Assembly: GCA_964035575.1 (NCBI GenBank) | Contig: OZ037877.1 | Location: 1,302,001-1,366,000 of the forward strand | Direction of reading: 5' to 3' | DNA: 64,000 nucleotides | Origin: Rhynchopus sp. YZ270_cl-10 | Taxonomy: Eukaryota > Euglenozoa > Diplonemea > Diplonemida > Diplonemidae | Shown here: piece after piece, positions 33,757 to 43,647 of the stretch | Layout: every line of letters begins with the position of its first letter | Position numbering within the stretch: position 1 is the stretch's first letter | The notes under the pieces: model-generated | Told to the model about the DNA's origin: nothing | Databases searched by the model: none | Seen by the model: the letters and a program-made list of their open reading frames with translations, nothing else | Position numbers and translations under genes: made by a program

Positions 33757-33796
33757 CACACACCTGTCCCCACAGAACAGAGTTACTCCCCTGAAC
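33757..33796 (+). promoter_or_regulatory. Conserved spliced-leader acceptor candidate, array gene 1
   Basis: ACACACCTGTCCCCACAG with AG at 33774-33775, then AACAGAGTTACTCCCCTGAAC before the ATG. The same block precedes all five array genes (AG at 35303, 36590, 38013 and 39638). Conservation across diverged flanks supports a processing signal. Confidence 0.6.
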
Positions 33797-34866
33797 ATGG
33801 ACATCACAGGACACTTCGAGTCTGCAAGCTGTGTGATAGAAGTGGATGGGAGCGAGACACTTGCACAGGTGAAGGGGAAGCTTGTTGCGGAGCTTGGCGT
33901 GCCACATGCTCGACAGGTTGGTGTGCGGATGAGAGGTGGTGGTGACATCGGCAACGACGACTTGCGCATCTGCGACACGGAGATGGATGAGGGGTGTGCC
34001 GTTGAGCTGTACTGCACTGGTGCCAACATCACTCCCGGGTGCTGCGACATGAAGAGAACACATACTCGCTCACACTCTCCCCATGTGATCGGTACCTTGC
34101 AGTGATGCGGAATCCTGAGGGTATGACCATCTTCGACACGGAAACACATGAGAGTCTGTGCCGCTTTCCTGCAAAGGTGAGTTCTTCCCCAGCATTCTCA
34201 CCTTGCAGTGAGTGGATCTCATGCGTCAACAGGGACACGCAGTGTGCTGAGGTTCGTCATGTGAGGACAGGTGCATTGGAGCACTCCTTTGGAGATGAAG
34301 GTGGTGAGAGGTGGGGCACGGCGTGGTCCCCCTGCGGAACAAAGCTGTTGTCGTGCTGTAGAGAGAATTTGCAGGTGTGGGACATTGCAACAGGCGATGT
34401 TGTGCATGAATGGAGCCACATTGTGGGCAGAGACAGCGTCATGGTTGTGACAGGCGACAGGGTGGCGATGTCCAGCAAAGAGATCACCATCAGGGACTAC
34501 ACGACAGGGGTGGAGGTGCTTGTTCTTTCATTCAATTCTGCTGTGGTTCATTATGTGGCACTGACACCAAACCAGCGTTTCATTGCAGCGTGTACGGACA
34601 TCTGTGTGCGTGTCTGGAACATCGAAACTGGTGAATGTGTATTTGAAGACGTCTCAGGAAACGACTGGACTGATGTTGCTGTGTCGAACGACGTTGTTGC
34701 TGCCTACTGTGCTGAAATATTGTGTTTGTGGTCCATCTCAACAGGGAAGCAACTCCTGTGCCGTGATTGTGACCTTGCCGGGTACAATTTCGGTCTAGCC
34801 ATCAGCAGCTGCGGTGGTGTGGTGATGTACGGCAGGGATAAGGGTGTTGAGATTGTTGACATCTGA
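33797..34866 (+). pseudogene. UBL-WD40 array copy 1, frameshifted
   Basis: The same protein as its neighbours: an N-terminal ubiquitin-like domain (residues 1-75) then a WD40-type propeller. A single G is missing in the run at 34036-34039: it reads ACTCCCGGGTGC here and ACTCCCGGGGTGC in copy 2. This throws the end of the UBL linker out of frame and stops at 34105. The propeller part stays open from about 34039 to the TGA at 34866, so the lesion is recent, or is a sequence error. Propeller blocks (SSKEITIRDYTTGVEVLVLS and the C-terminal blade) match copy 5. 3' flank ACACCTGTCTTGAA is shared with the other copies. Confidence 0.8.
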
Positions 34867-34917
34867 CACCTGTCTTGAATTATATATAAAAAAGGACATT
34901 TTTTTGACATTCGTACA

Positions 34918-35217
34918 CATTTTTTCCTTAAATTATCCGGATTTCCCCAATGATGCGATGCAGAGTCAGTTCGACAATGATATTCTGAAGTTCCTTCGCA
35001 CTGCACAGCTTCGTTGCCTCATCATCCCTGTTCCGGTCTCTGACACCCTGGTATTCCTCACGCCAAACCTGCTGTGGTTTCGCAGTGTTACACATTTCGT
35101 CGATAACTCAAATAACCACTAACATGCACAGAAGATCGAAGAAGCATCTGAGAATGATTCTCAGATGCGGCAATAATCCGAGAACTTTATAACCCAACAG
35201 GCTTGTGGATACAAAGG
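34918..35217 (+). repeat. Duplicated upstream segment, copy 2
   Basis: Near-identical to 33378-33676. A frame ending DILKFLRTAQLRCLIIPVPV... and closing at TAA is open here, but only for about 50 residues, so I do not call a gene. Confidence 0.85.
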
Positions 35218-35324
35218 TGCCCCACCCTCCACAGCACGTTTCATGGTACCTCAATTCCTGCACAGGCACCACCCCACCCATCTTCTCACACCTGTCCCCA
35301 CAGAACAGAGTTACTCCCCTGAAC

Positions 35325-36410
35325 ATGGACATCACAGGACACTTCGAGTCTGCAAGCTGTGTGATAGAAGTGGAGGGGAGCGAGACACTTGCACAGGTGA
35401 AGGGGAAGCTTCTTGCGGAGCTTGGCGTGCCACATGCTCGCCAGGTTGGTGTGCGGATGAGAGGCGGTGGCGACATCGGCAACGACGACTTGCGCATCTG
35501 CGACACGGAGATGGATGAGGGATGTGCCGTTGAGCTGTACTGCACTGGTGCCAACATCACTCCCGGGGTGCTGCGACATGAAACGGACACATACTCGCTC
35601 ACACTCTCCCCATGTGATCGGTACCTTGCAGTGATGTGGAATCCGGAGGGTATGTCCGTCTTCGACACGGAAACACATGAGAGTCTGTGCCGCTATCCTG
35701 CAAGGGTACGTTCTACACCAGCATTCTCACCTTGCAGTGAGTGGATCTCATGCGTCAACGACGACACGCTGTGTGCTGAAGTTCATGACGTGAAGACAGG
35801 TGCATTGAAGCACTCCTTTGGAGATGAAGGTGGTAATACGAAGACCACGGCATGGTCACCCTGTGGAAAAAAGCTGTTGTCGTGCTGCAGGAAGGGTTTG
35901 CAGGTGTGGGACATTGCAACAGGCGTTGTTGTGCATGAATGGAGCCACATTGTGGAGAGCGAGTACGTCATGGTTGTGACAGGCGACAGGGTGGGGATGT
36001 GTGGGGAGGACAGCGACCTCCTCACTGTCTGGGACTACACGACAGGAGTGGAGGTGCTTGTTCTGACCTGCCCTTCGACTGTTGCGTATGTGGCACTGTC
36101 ACCAAACCAGCGTTTCATTGCAGCGTGTTGCTACAAATGTGTGCGTGTCTGGAACATCGAAACTGGTGAATGCGTATTTGAAGACGTTTCAGAAAATCAC
36201 TGGACTGAGGTTGCTGTGTCGAACGACACTGTTGCTGTCTACTCTTCTAGTGGCTGTTATGTTTTGAGCTCGTGGTCCATCTCAACAGGGGAACAACGGT
36301 TGCACTGTGAATTTGAACAGAATGACCATTCTTACGGTGTTGCGATCAGCAGCTGTGGTGGTGTGGTGATGTACGGCACGGATGAGGGTATTGAGATTGT
36401 TGACATCTGA
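35325..36410 (+). CDS. UBL-WD40 array copy 2
   Basis: 361 residues, single exon. Residues 1-75 (MDITGHFESASCVIEVEGSE...) have the beta-grasp spacing of a ubiquitin-like domain. The part ends without the Gly-Gly needed for conjugation, so it is probably a fixed adaptor domain. Residues 85-361 hold about seven WD40-like blades with recurrent SPCDRYLAVM, SPCSEWISC, SPCGKKLLSC, VWDIATG, VWDYTTGVEVL and VWNIETGECVFED strands. It shares the GEDSDLLTVWDYTTG and SSGCYVLSSW blades with copy 4. No catalytic residues are seen. WD40 propellers bind proteins or peptides, and a substrate-recognition or scaffold role in ubiquitin signalling is an inference. Confidence 0.85.
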   Translation: MDITGHFESASCVIEVEGSETLAQVKGKLLAELGVPHARQVGVRMRGGGDIGNDDLRICDTEMDEGCAVELYCTGANITPGVLRHETDTYSLTLSPCDRYLAVMWNPEGMSVFDTETHESLCRYPARVRSTPAFSPCSEWISCVNDDTLCAEVHDVKTGALKHSFGDEGGNTKTTAWSPCGKKLLSCCRKGLQVWDIATGVVVHEWSHIVESEYVMVVTGDRVGMCGEDSDLLTVWDYTTGVEVLVLTCPSTVAYVALSPNQRFIAACCYKCVRVWNIETGECVFEDVSENHWTEVAVSNDTVAVYSSSGCYVLSSWSISTGEQRLHCEFEQNDHSYGVAISSCGGVVMYGTDEGIEIVDI

Positions 36411-36611
36411 CACCTGTCTTGAACCCACTTCCACAAATGAAAGGTGCCATCTAACCTTACTTCCCTTTCCTGCACCTTGCCTGGGTAACTCCACGCGGAA
36501 GATACGTAAAGATAGATACACATGTCTCGTTTCCTGAATGAACACCACCCCCCTCTTCCACCCGCCCTTCCCACACACCTGTCCCCACAGAACAGAGTTA
36601 CTCCCCTGAAC

Positions 36612-37688
36612 ATGGACATCACAGGACACTTCGAGTCTGCAAGCTGTGTGATAGAAGTGGATGGGAGCGAGACACTTGCACAGGTGAAGGGGAAGCTTGT
36701 TGCGGAGCTTGGCGTGCCACGTGCTCGCCAGGTTGGTGTACGGATGAGAGGTGGTGGCGACATCGGCAACGACGACTTGCGCATCTGCGACACGGAGATG
36801 GATGAGGGATGTGCCGTTGAGCTGTACTGCACTGGTGCCAGCATCACTCCTGGGGTGATACCACATGCGGTCGAGATGTACTCCCTTACACTCTCTCCGT
36901 GTGACCGGTACCTTGCAGTGATGTGTGAGCATGAGGTGTCCATCTTCGACACGGAAACACATGAGTGTTTGTGCAACTTTTCTTGTTTCTCTTCGAGCGA
37001 ACCAGCATTCTCACCTTGCAGTGAGTGGATCTCATCGTTCCACTCTAATACACGGCGTGTTGAAGTTCATGACGTGAAGACAGGTGCATTGAAGCACTCC
37101 TTTGGAGATGAAGGTGATAAAGGGAGGGGCACGGCGTGGTCCCCCTGCGGAAAAAAGCTGTTGTCGTGCTGCAGGAAGGGTTTGCAGGTGTGGGACATTA
37201 CAACAGGCGTTGTTGTGCATGAATGGAGCCACATTGTAAATTGCTTATACGTCATGGTTGTTGCAGGCGACAGGGTGGCGATGTTTGGCGCGAGCAGCAA
37301 AGATGTCACCATCTGGGACTACACGACAGGGGTGGAGGTGCTTGTTCTGACATGCCCTTCTTGCGTTCGTTATGTGGCACTGACACCAAACCAGTGTTTC
37401 ATTGCAGCGTGTACGGACATCTGTGTGCGTGTGTGGAACATCGAAACAGGTGAATGTGTATTTGAACGCACGGACGACTCAGAAAACGACTGGACTGATG
37501 TAGCTGTGTCGAACGACGTTGTTGCTGCCTACTCTTTAGAGACATTGCGCCTGTGGTCCATCTCAACAGGGGAAAACCTGTTCCGTCCTGAATTTGATGA
37601 TCGGGACTGTTGTGGTCTTGCAATCAGCAGCAGTGGTGGTGTGGTGATGCACGCAGGGAATGAAGGTGTTGAGATTGTTGACATCTGA
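36612..37688 (+). CDS. UBL-WD40 array copy 3
   Basis: 358 residues. The UBL part is almost identical to the other copies; the propeller is the most divergent of the five. It has unique blade segments (CFSSSEPAFSPCSEWISSFH, FGASSKDVTIWDYTTG, TCPSCVRYVALTPNQCF, FERTDDSENDW and ETLRLWSISTGENLFRPEFD). The central blade VHDVKTGALKHSFGDEG with SPCGKKLLSCCRKG matches copy 2. The 5' flank (CTCCACGCGGAAGATACG and following) resembles that of copy 4 rather than copies 1 and 2. Start chosen at the ATG after the conserved acceptor; the frame is open further upstream through the leader. Confidence 0.85.
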   Translation: MDITGHFESASCVIEVDGSETLAQVKGKLVAELGVPRARQVGVRMRGGGDIGNDDLRICDTEMDEGCAVELYCTGASITPGVIPHAVEMYSLTLSPCDRYLAVMCEHEVSIFDTETHECLCNFSCFSSSEPAFSPCSEWISSFHSNTRRVEVHDVKTGALKHSFGDEGDKGRGTAWSPCGKKLLSCCRKGLQVWDITTGVVVHEWSHIVNCLYVMVVAGDRVAMFGASSKDVTIWDYTTGVEVLVLTCPSCVRYVALTPNQCFIAACTDICVRVWNIETGECVFERTDDSENDWTDVAVSNDVVAAYSLETLRLWSISTGENLFRPEFDDRDCCGLAISSSGGVVMHAGNEGVEIVDI

Positions 37689-38034
37689 CACCTGTCTTGA
37701 ACCCACTTCCACAATTGAGAGAAAGGTGCCATCTTATGTGCTTCCCTTTCCTGCACCTTGCCTGGGTAACTCCACGCGGGAAGGTACATGAAGATAGATG
37801 CACACATCTCTCGTTGTGGGAGTGGGTTGGCAATGGAGACTGTGGTTTTGTACACGCGAAGCACAACTACCCGTCATGATGTGGGAAGGTGGGAGGACCT
37901 CTAACTGGGCGAGGAGTTATCTTGTTTTTGCAAATGACAACAAGTTTTGTTTCCTTCACAAACACCACCCCACCCCTCTTCCACCCGCCCTTCCCACACA
38001 CCTGTCCCCACAGAACAGAGTTACTCCCCTGAAC

Positions 38035-39126
38035 ATGGACATCACAGGACACTTCGAGTCTGCAAGCTGTGTGATAGAAGTGGATGGGAGCGACACACTC
38101 GCACAGGTGAAGAGGAAGCTTCTTGCGGAGCTTGGCGTGCCACATGCTCGCCAGGTTGGTGTGCGGATGAAAGGCGGTGGCGACATCGGCAACGACGACT
38201 TGCGCATCTGCGACACGGAGATGGATGAGGGATGTGCCGTTGAGCTGTACTGCACTGGTGCCAACATCACTCCTGGGTTGATACCACATGAAGAGGACAC
38301 ATACTCGCTCACACTCTCCCCGTGTGATCGGTACCTAGCAGTGATGTGGTATCACGAGGAGAGTGTGACCATCTTCGACACGGAAACACATGAGAGTCTG
38401 TGCCGCTTTCCTGCAAAGGTGGGTCCTACACCAGCATTCTCACCTTGCAGTGAGTGGATCTCATGTGTCAACAGCGACACGCAGTGTGCTGAGGTTCGTC
38501 ATGTGAGGACAGGTGCATTGAAGCACTGTTTTGGAGATGCAGGTGGTAACAGGAAGACCACGGCGTGGTCGCCCTGCGGAACAAAGCTGTTGTCGTGCTG
38601 CAAAAACAAGGGTTTGCAGGTGTGGGATATTGCAACAGGCGATGTTGTGCATGAATGGGACCACATTGTGGAGAGCGACTGCGTCATGGTTGTGACAGGC
38701 GACAAGATGGCGATGTGTGGGGAGGACAGCGACCTCCTCACTGTCTGGGACTACACGACAGGGGTGGAGGTGCTTGTTCTTACCTGCCCTTCGACTGTTG
38801 CGTATGTGGCACTGTCACCAAACCAGCGTTTAATTGCAGCGTTTTGCGAAAAATGTGTGCGTGTGTGGAACATCGAAACTGGTGAATGTGTATTTGAAGA
38901 CGTTTCAGAAACCTACTGGGATGATGTTGCTGTGTCCAACGACACTGTTGCTGTCTACTCTTCTGTTTCCTGTTACGTTTTGAGCTCGTGGTACATCTCA
39001 ACAGGGGAACAACGGTTGCACTGTGAATTTGAACGGAAGAAGGGTTCTTACGGTCTAGCCATCAGCAGTTGTGGTGGTGTGGTGATGTACGGCAGGGATA
39101 AGGGTGTTGAGATTATTGACATCTGA
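38035..39126 (+). CDS. UBL-WD40 array copy 4
   Basis: 363 residues. A clear mosaic: the RHVRTGALKH...SPCGTKLLSC block and the final GRDKGVEIIDI match copies 1 and 5, while GNRKTTAW, GEDSDLLTVWDYTTG, TCPSTVAYVALSPNQR and the YVLSSW blade match copy 2. UBL differences are minor (GSDTLAQVKRKLL, VRMKGGGD) and match copy 5. The downstream 3' flank (GAAAGGTGCCATCTACC and CTCCACGCGGAAGATACG) is shared with the flanks of copies 2 and 3. Confidence 0.85.
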   Translation: MDITGHFESASCVIEVDGSDTLAQVKRKLLAELGVPHARQVGVRMKGGGDIGNDDLRICDTEMDEGCAVELYCTGANITPGLIPHEEDTYSLTLSPCDRYLAVMWYHEESVTIFDTETHESLCRFPAKVGPTPAFSPCSEWISCVNSDTQCAEVRHVRTGALKHCFGDAGGNRKTTAWSPCGTKLLSCCKNKGLQVWDIATGDVVHEWDHIVESDCVMVVTGDKMAMCGEDSDLLTVWDYTTGVEVLVLTCPSTVAYVALSPNQRLIAAFCEKCVRVWNIETGECVFEDVSETYWDDVAVSNDTVAVYSSVSCYVLSSWYISTGEQRLHCEFERKKGSYGLAISSCGGVVMYGRDKGVEIIDI

Positions 39127-39659
39127 CTACTGTCTTGAACCCACTTCCACAAATGAAAGGTGCCATCTACCTTTACTTTCCTTTCCCGCACCTTGCCTGG
39201 GTAACTCCACGCGGAAGATACGTAAAGATAGATACACATGTCTCGTTTCCCAAACAAACACCACCCGACCCCTCATCTACTGCCCTTCCCACATATAGCA
39301 GCACTGTGAGGCACTGTATTCGTTCTGTGGAGTTTGAGAGTACTCTAAACAAAAAAGGTGGTCGTCGGGTTACTATTTGTTTTTACCTCCTGCTTTGGCA
39401 GGGTAGGATCCGGGTAGGGCTGTGGGGAAAACAAAATACCACCATATTCTGCAGAAAAAAAATTCATTTTTCGCTTTTCCCGTTTTCCCCACTCTAGCTC
39501 CTCCCCGCACGTACATTTCGCACTAACGGTGCCAATTGATAACAGATTCCTCCCTCACTCTCCCCCTTTTTTTGCTTTTATTTGATTTCTTTTGACCTCT
39601 AAGAGTACGATCATAAACCCTACACACTGTCCCCACAGAACAGAGTTACTCCCCTGAAC

Positions 39660-40748
39660 ATGGACATCACAGGACACTTCGAGTCTGCAAGCTGTGTGAT
39701 AGAAGTGGATGGGAGCGACACACTTGCACAGGTGAAAGGGAAGCTTCTTGCGGAGCTTGGCGTGCCACGTGCTCGCCAGGTTGGTGTGCGGATGAAAGGC
39801 GGTGGTGACATCGGCAACGACGACTTGCGCATCTGCGACACGGAGATGGATGAGGGATGTGCCGTTGAGCTGTACTGCACTGGTGCCAACATCGCTCCTG
39901 GGTTGATACCACATGAAGAGGACACGTACTCGCTCACACTCTCCCCGTGTGATCGGTACCTTGCAGTGATGTGGAATCCGGAGGGTATGACCATCTTCGA
40001 CACGGAAACACATGAGAGTCTGTGCTGCCGCTTTCCTGCAAAGGTGGGTCCTACACCAGCATTCTCACCTTGCAGTGAGTGGATCTCATGCGTCAACAGG
40101 GGCACGCAGTGTGCTGAGGTTCGTCATGTGAGGACAGGTGCATTGAAGCACTCCTTTGGTGATGAAGGTGGTGAGAGGTGGGGCACGGCGTGGTCGCCCT
40201 GCGGAACAAAGCTGTTGTCGTGCTGCAGCGAGAGTTTGCAGGTGTGGGACATTGCAACAGGCGATGTTGTGCATGAATGGAGCCACATTGTGGACAGCGA
40301 CTGCATCATGGTTGTGACAGGCGACAGGGTAGCGATCTCCAGCAAAGAGATCACCATCAGGGACTACACGACAGGGGTGGAGGTGCTTGTTCTTTCATTC
40401 AATTCTGCTGTGGTTCATTATGTGGCACTGTCACCAAACCAGCGTTTTATTGCAGCGTGTACGGACGTCTGTGTGCGTGTCTGGAACATCGAAACTGGTG
40501 AATGTGTATTTGAAGACGTTTCAGAAAACGACTGGACAGATGTTGCTGTGTCGAACGACATTGTTGCTGCCTACTCTTCAGAAATATTGTGTTTGTGGTC
40601 CATCCCAACAGGGAAGCAACTCTTGTACCGTGACTCTTGTGACCTTGTCGGGTGCAATTTCGGTCTAGCCATCAGCAGCTGCGGTGGTGTGGTGATGTAC
40701 GGCAGGGATAAGGGTGTTGAGATTGTTGACACCTCACACCTGTCTTGA
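39660..40748 (+). CDS. UBL-WD40 array copy 5
   Basis: 362 residues. UBL as in copy 4; propeller blades mostly as in copy 1 (SSKEITIRDYTTGVEVLVLS, FNSAVVHYVALSPNQRF, SEILCLWSIPTGKQLL). The normal end EIVDI-stop has changed from ATCTGA to ACCTCA, so the protein continues TSHLS to a TGA four codons later. The upstream flank differs from the other copies except for the acceptor block, so a separate recombination end is likely near 39620. Confidence 0.85.
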   Translation: MDITGHFESASCVIEVDGSDTLAQVKGKLLAELGVPRARQVGVRMKGGGDIGNDDLRICDTEMDEGCAVELYCTGANIAPGLIPHEEDTYSLTLSPCDRYLAVMWNPEGMTIFDTETHESLCCRFPAKVGPTPAFSPCSEWISCVNRGTQCAEVRHVRTGALKHSFGDEGGERWGTAWSPCGTKLLSCCSESLQVWDIATGDVVHEWSHIVDSDCIMVVTGDRVAISSKEITIRDYTTGVEVLVLSFNSAVVHYVALSPNQRFIAACTDVCVRVWNIETGECVFEDVSENDWTDVAVSNDIVAAYSSEILCLWSIPTGKQLLYRDSCDLVGCNFGLAISSCGGVVMYGRDKGVEIVDTSHLS

Positions 40749-41085
40749 ATTGCACGATTGAGGTCACGTTTGCTGTTCTCTTGAATGGACAACATAATAT
40801 GTCATGCTGGCAACTGTGCAGCACGGACTACTAGAATATGCTGATTCTCTTGCAATCTATCAATGAGGGCAGATAAACTTTATTTTTTCTTCTGTGCGTG
40901 TCTCGCTTGCCTGGGGGGTCTTTTTTTTGGATTTCTGCAAAAAAAAGGGGGGAGTTTTTTTTTTCTTCTTTCAAAAGTTTATCAAGATTTCATCATCCCA
41001 CAAACAGGGCAAAACCCCTTCTCTCATATTCCCCACACCGATCCCTTCACACACTTTTTAGACCATCGCAGCCAAAAAGCCGACA

Positions 41086-42666
41086 ATGAAAACACTCTGT
41101 CTCCTCCTCACACTGCTCTGCCACAGTGACGCATACCACACTAGGGGCAACATCGTGTGGACCGTTCTTATGTGCAAGCTGAAGGACGAACCTGGGGAGC
41201 CCGACAGCACTGCGTTCTGGGAGGAACAACTGAAGCAGTCGGGCAACACACTGCGGAGCTATTGGGCGGATATGTCGTATGGCGCGGTCGAGACGAATAT
41301 GAGTGTTGTGAGCGGGTGGCATCAGCTGGACGTCACGCAGGCCACTGCGCAGTCGTGGCCGGCCGCACGCACAAGCATTGCGAACACCTGCATCAACAAG
41401 GCCATCTCCGATGGTGTGGTTGCTGCCGAACCCTCCAGATACATCATCGTCACCAACGTCGACGTCAACTCCGGCGCAACTGGCAACCGTGTTGTGACCG
41501 GAGCAGGGCTCGGCCCGATGTCCTTCATCCAACACGAAATGGGGCACGTCTACGGCCTCGGCCATTCCTTCAGTGCAGACCTGACATACCAAAACTCCGG
41601 AGGGTCGAAGCCAGGTGAATACGGAGACCGTCGCGATGTGATGTCCTGCCTTGACTGTGCCAGAACCGGGGATGCGTCGTCGGTGTTTGGCCTGGGTGGG
41701 CCAGGTCTGAGTGGCGAGCACCGTGCACAGAAGGGGTGGATGCCGATGGACAGAACAGTGACGTTTGGTGAAGATGGCACCACCTTCGGCTACACCTGGC
41801 TGCGTGCGGTCAACACAGGAGCGACCCTGACTGGCACCCGCCTCATCCGCATCCCCTTCGATGAGAGCAACCCACACCGCTACCTCACCGTCGAGTATCT
41901 CATGAAAAGCGGCTGGTCCGCAGGCATCCCAACCTCCTCCGTCCTCATCCGCGAGGTCGAAACAAACGGCACAGTGTACATCCAGACAAAAAGCACCCGA
42001 GGGCATGAGGACTTCCTTGCGGGAGACAGCTTCACAAAGCACGACATCAGCATCGACGTTCTTGGCCTCTATGGTGACTGGGCACAGATCCGCATCAAGT
42101 CTTCTTTTGCAAAGTCGTGCCTGCCGGGATGGGTCAAACGCCGTGCGACGGACATGGACGAGGCGTGCGTGCACTACACTGTGCGCGATGCGACAATGGT
42201 GGAGAACTGGCTTGCACCTTACCGGGTTGTGTCTGGGTGGACCTGCAAGGCTGGGTATGTGTGGCGGCAGACATCAGGAACGGACCGTGTCTGTGTGTAC
42301 CCTACTAGCCGTGACCGTGCGGCAGTCGACAACGCTGCGCAGGCAGGGCGTGTACACAACCCTGCTGCAAAGGTGCACAACCCCCTCCGCTGCAAGCCAG
42401 GCCTCGTCTGGCGCACTGCAGACAGCAGCGACTACGTCTGTGTCCTCCCCACACGCAAGGCGCTGGCTTCATTCGACAATGCGTACCACCCCTACCGTGT
42501 GGCGGAGGGAGGGTTCTACTGCAAGCCAGGCTACGTGTGGCGCAGCGCCTGGCCAACAGACTATGTGTGTGTCTCGCCAAGCACAAGAGACACATCACGT
42601 CAGGAGAATGAAGACGCGCAAAGTAACATGGCGAAGCAGGTCGGTGACACAGTGTTCATCGTTTGA
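41086..42666 (+). CDS. Secreted zinc metalloprotease with C-terminal Cys/Trp repeats
   Basis: A single exon of 526 residues. The N-terminus MKTLCLLLTLLCHSDA is a signal peptide. The zinc site HEMGHVYGLGH (His150, Glu151, His154, Gly157, His160) is the long HExxHxxGxxH form of metzincins. A Met-turn candidate (DVMSC, Met186) lies downstream, so a gametolysin/M11-like or related metzincin fold is likely. After residue 340 there are four units of about 40-45 residues; the clearest three read C-K-x-G-(Y/L)-V-W-R ... D-(Y/R)-V-C-V-x-P ... R. That unit is common in secreted bacterial proteins, so the tail, or the whole gene, may have been acquired. All zinc ligands are present and activity outside the cell is inferred. 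Confidence 0.85.
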   Translation: MKTLCLLLTLLCHSDAYHTRGNIVWTVLMCKLKDEPGEPDSTAFWEEQLKQSGNTLRSYWADMSYGAVETNMSVVSGWHQLDVTQATAQSWPAARTSIANTCINKAISDGVVAAEPSRYIIVTNVDVNSGATGNRVVTGAGLGPMSFIQHEMGHVYGLGHSFSADLTYQNSGGSKPGEYGDRRDVMSCLDCARTGDASSVFGLGGPGLSGEHRAQKGWMPMDRTVTFGEDGTTFGYTWLRAVNTGATLTGTRLIRIPFDESNPHRYLTVEYLMKSGWSAGIPTSSVLIREVETNGTVYIQTKSTRGHEDFLAGDSFTKHDISIDVLGLYGDWAQIRIKSSFAKSCLPGWVKRRATDMDEACVHYTVRDATMVENWLAPYRVVSGWTCKAGYVWRQTSGTDRVCVYPTSRDRAAVDNAAQAGRVHNPAAKVHNPLRCKPGLVWRTADSSDYVCVLPTRKALASFDNAYHPYRVAEGGFYCKPGYVWRSAWPTDYVCVSPSTRDTSRQENEDAQSNMAKQVGDTVFIV

Positions 42667-42849
42667 AAGCAATCATCTTTCAACAGTTTTGTTTTTTTTT
42701 TATGGAACCTTATTCACCAAGCATTGACAAGAGGAAATAGAATCGACGGAAGCATGCAAATTGGGGTTTTTCCCCTCCACTGAGTACTTATTTCTCCACA
42801 CTCAACACACAACTCATACAGTGGGGGGAAAGAAACACCACAAATTTGC

Positions 42850-42890
42850 AACGACGATGAGGCATTTGCATTTTCAACTTCTTTTTATTC
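42850..42890 (+). repeat. Cassette F, copy 3
   Basis: ACGACGATGAGGCATTTGCA then TTTTCAACTTCTTTT. Confidence 0.5.
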
Positions 42891-43647
42891 ACTTGTCAGA
42901 TTCTGAAGTTAGATTCTACTACTCTCTCTGTCCCCAGAAACCTCTGGTGTCTGCGTCTGCAGAGGTGTTTGCGTTATAAGTTCGCTTTTTTTTTATAATT
43001 TGCCGTTTGCAAATTTGCTCGATTTTTCATTTTTTCCCCCCCCATTTGACACAACGAAAAGGAAAGGGAATTTTTGCTTTTTTGCTGTTTTCCCTTCCTC
43101 TTCCCTTTCGTATCACATGGTCACTTTTTGTTGCCCCACCCAAAAAACTCTCGATTCATTCGACATGCTCCAAGGTGCATCTTCTCACCAACACTTCAAA
43201 ACAACCATGCACGCGACATGCACACGAGGCTTTGCACCATCCTGCAAACAATCGTTCATTTTCTTCTCCCATTTTGGGCGGGTCTTCAGCCTTTGTGATA
43301 ATTTTTTTTTTGTGTAAAATATTTCGCACAAAAAAAAGGGGAAGAGGGGTCTCTTATTAGAGGTTACTTCTCGTATTTCACGTTTTCTTGTTGTTGTTGC
43401 TTTTCTGTTCACCCTTTTTTTTGATCGGAAAGTACGTAAAATTGTTTTGTTCACCTTCATTCACCCCACGAGGTGTCTGCACATTATCAACCCTTTTCCA
43501 CCGTTTCTCATGTTCGCTTGCATCATGTGGTCTCAACCCCAGAAGTAGGCAGCATTTTCCCCCCTGCTCCCTTTTGAACATTTTGGCAAAGTTGGCTAAA
43601 AACACGACGAGCTCCAGCCATGCAACTGAATTGTTCTCTTTTATTTT

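Larger units (their letters stand above)
29566..33796. other. Intergenic region before the UBL-WD40 array
   Basis: Holds cassettes F (30017), C (30485), D (30544, split by an insertion) and E (32471), the piggyBac-like element (30584-31990), one weak candidate gene (32669-33426) and the first copy of a duplicated upstream segment (33378-33676). Confidence 0.5.

Noticed and set aside
33662-33796. Upstream in-frame extensions of the array genes (also before 36612 and 38035)
   Set aside because: They run through the pyrimidine leader and the conserved acceptor block and differ between copies, so they are untranslated leader.
34919-35122. Short frame ending DILKFLRTAQLRCL...
   Set aside because: Present in a duplicated non-coding flank, about 50 residues. 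The related copy at 33378 is diverged in this frame, and no start or splice site is convincing.
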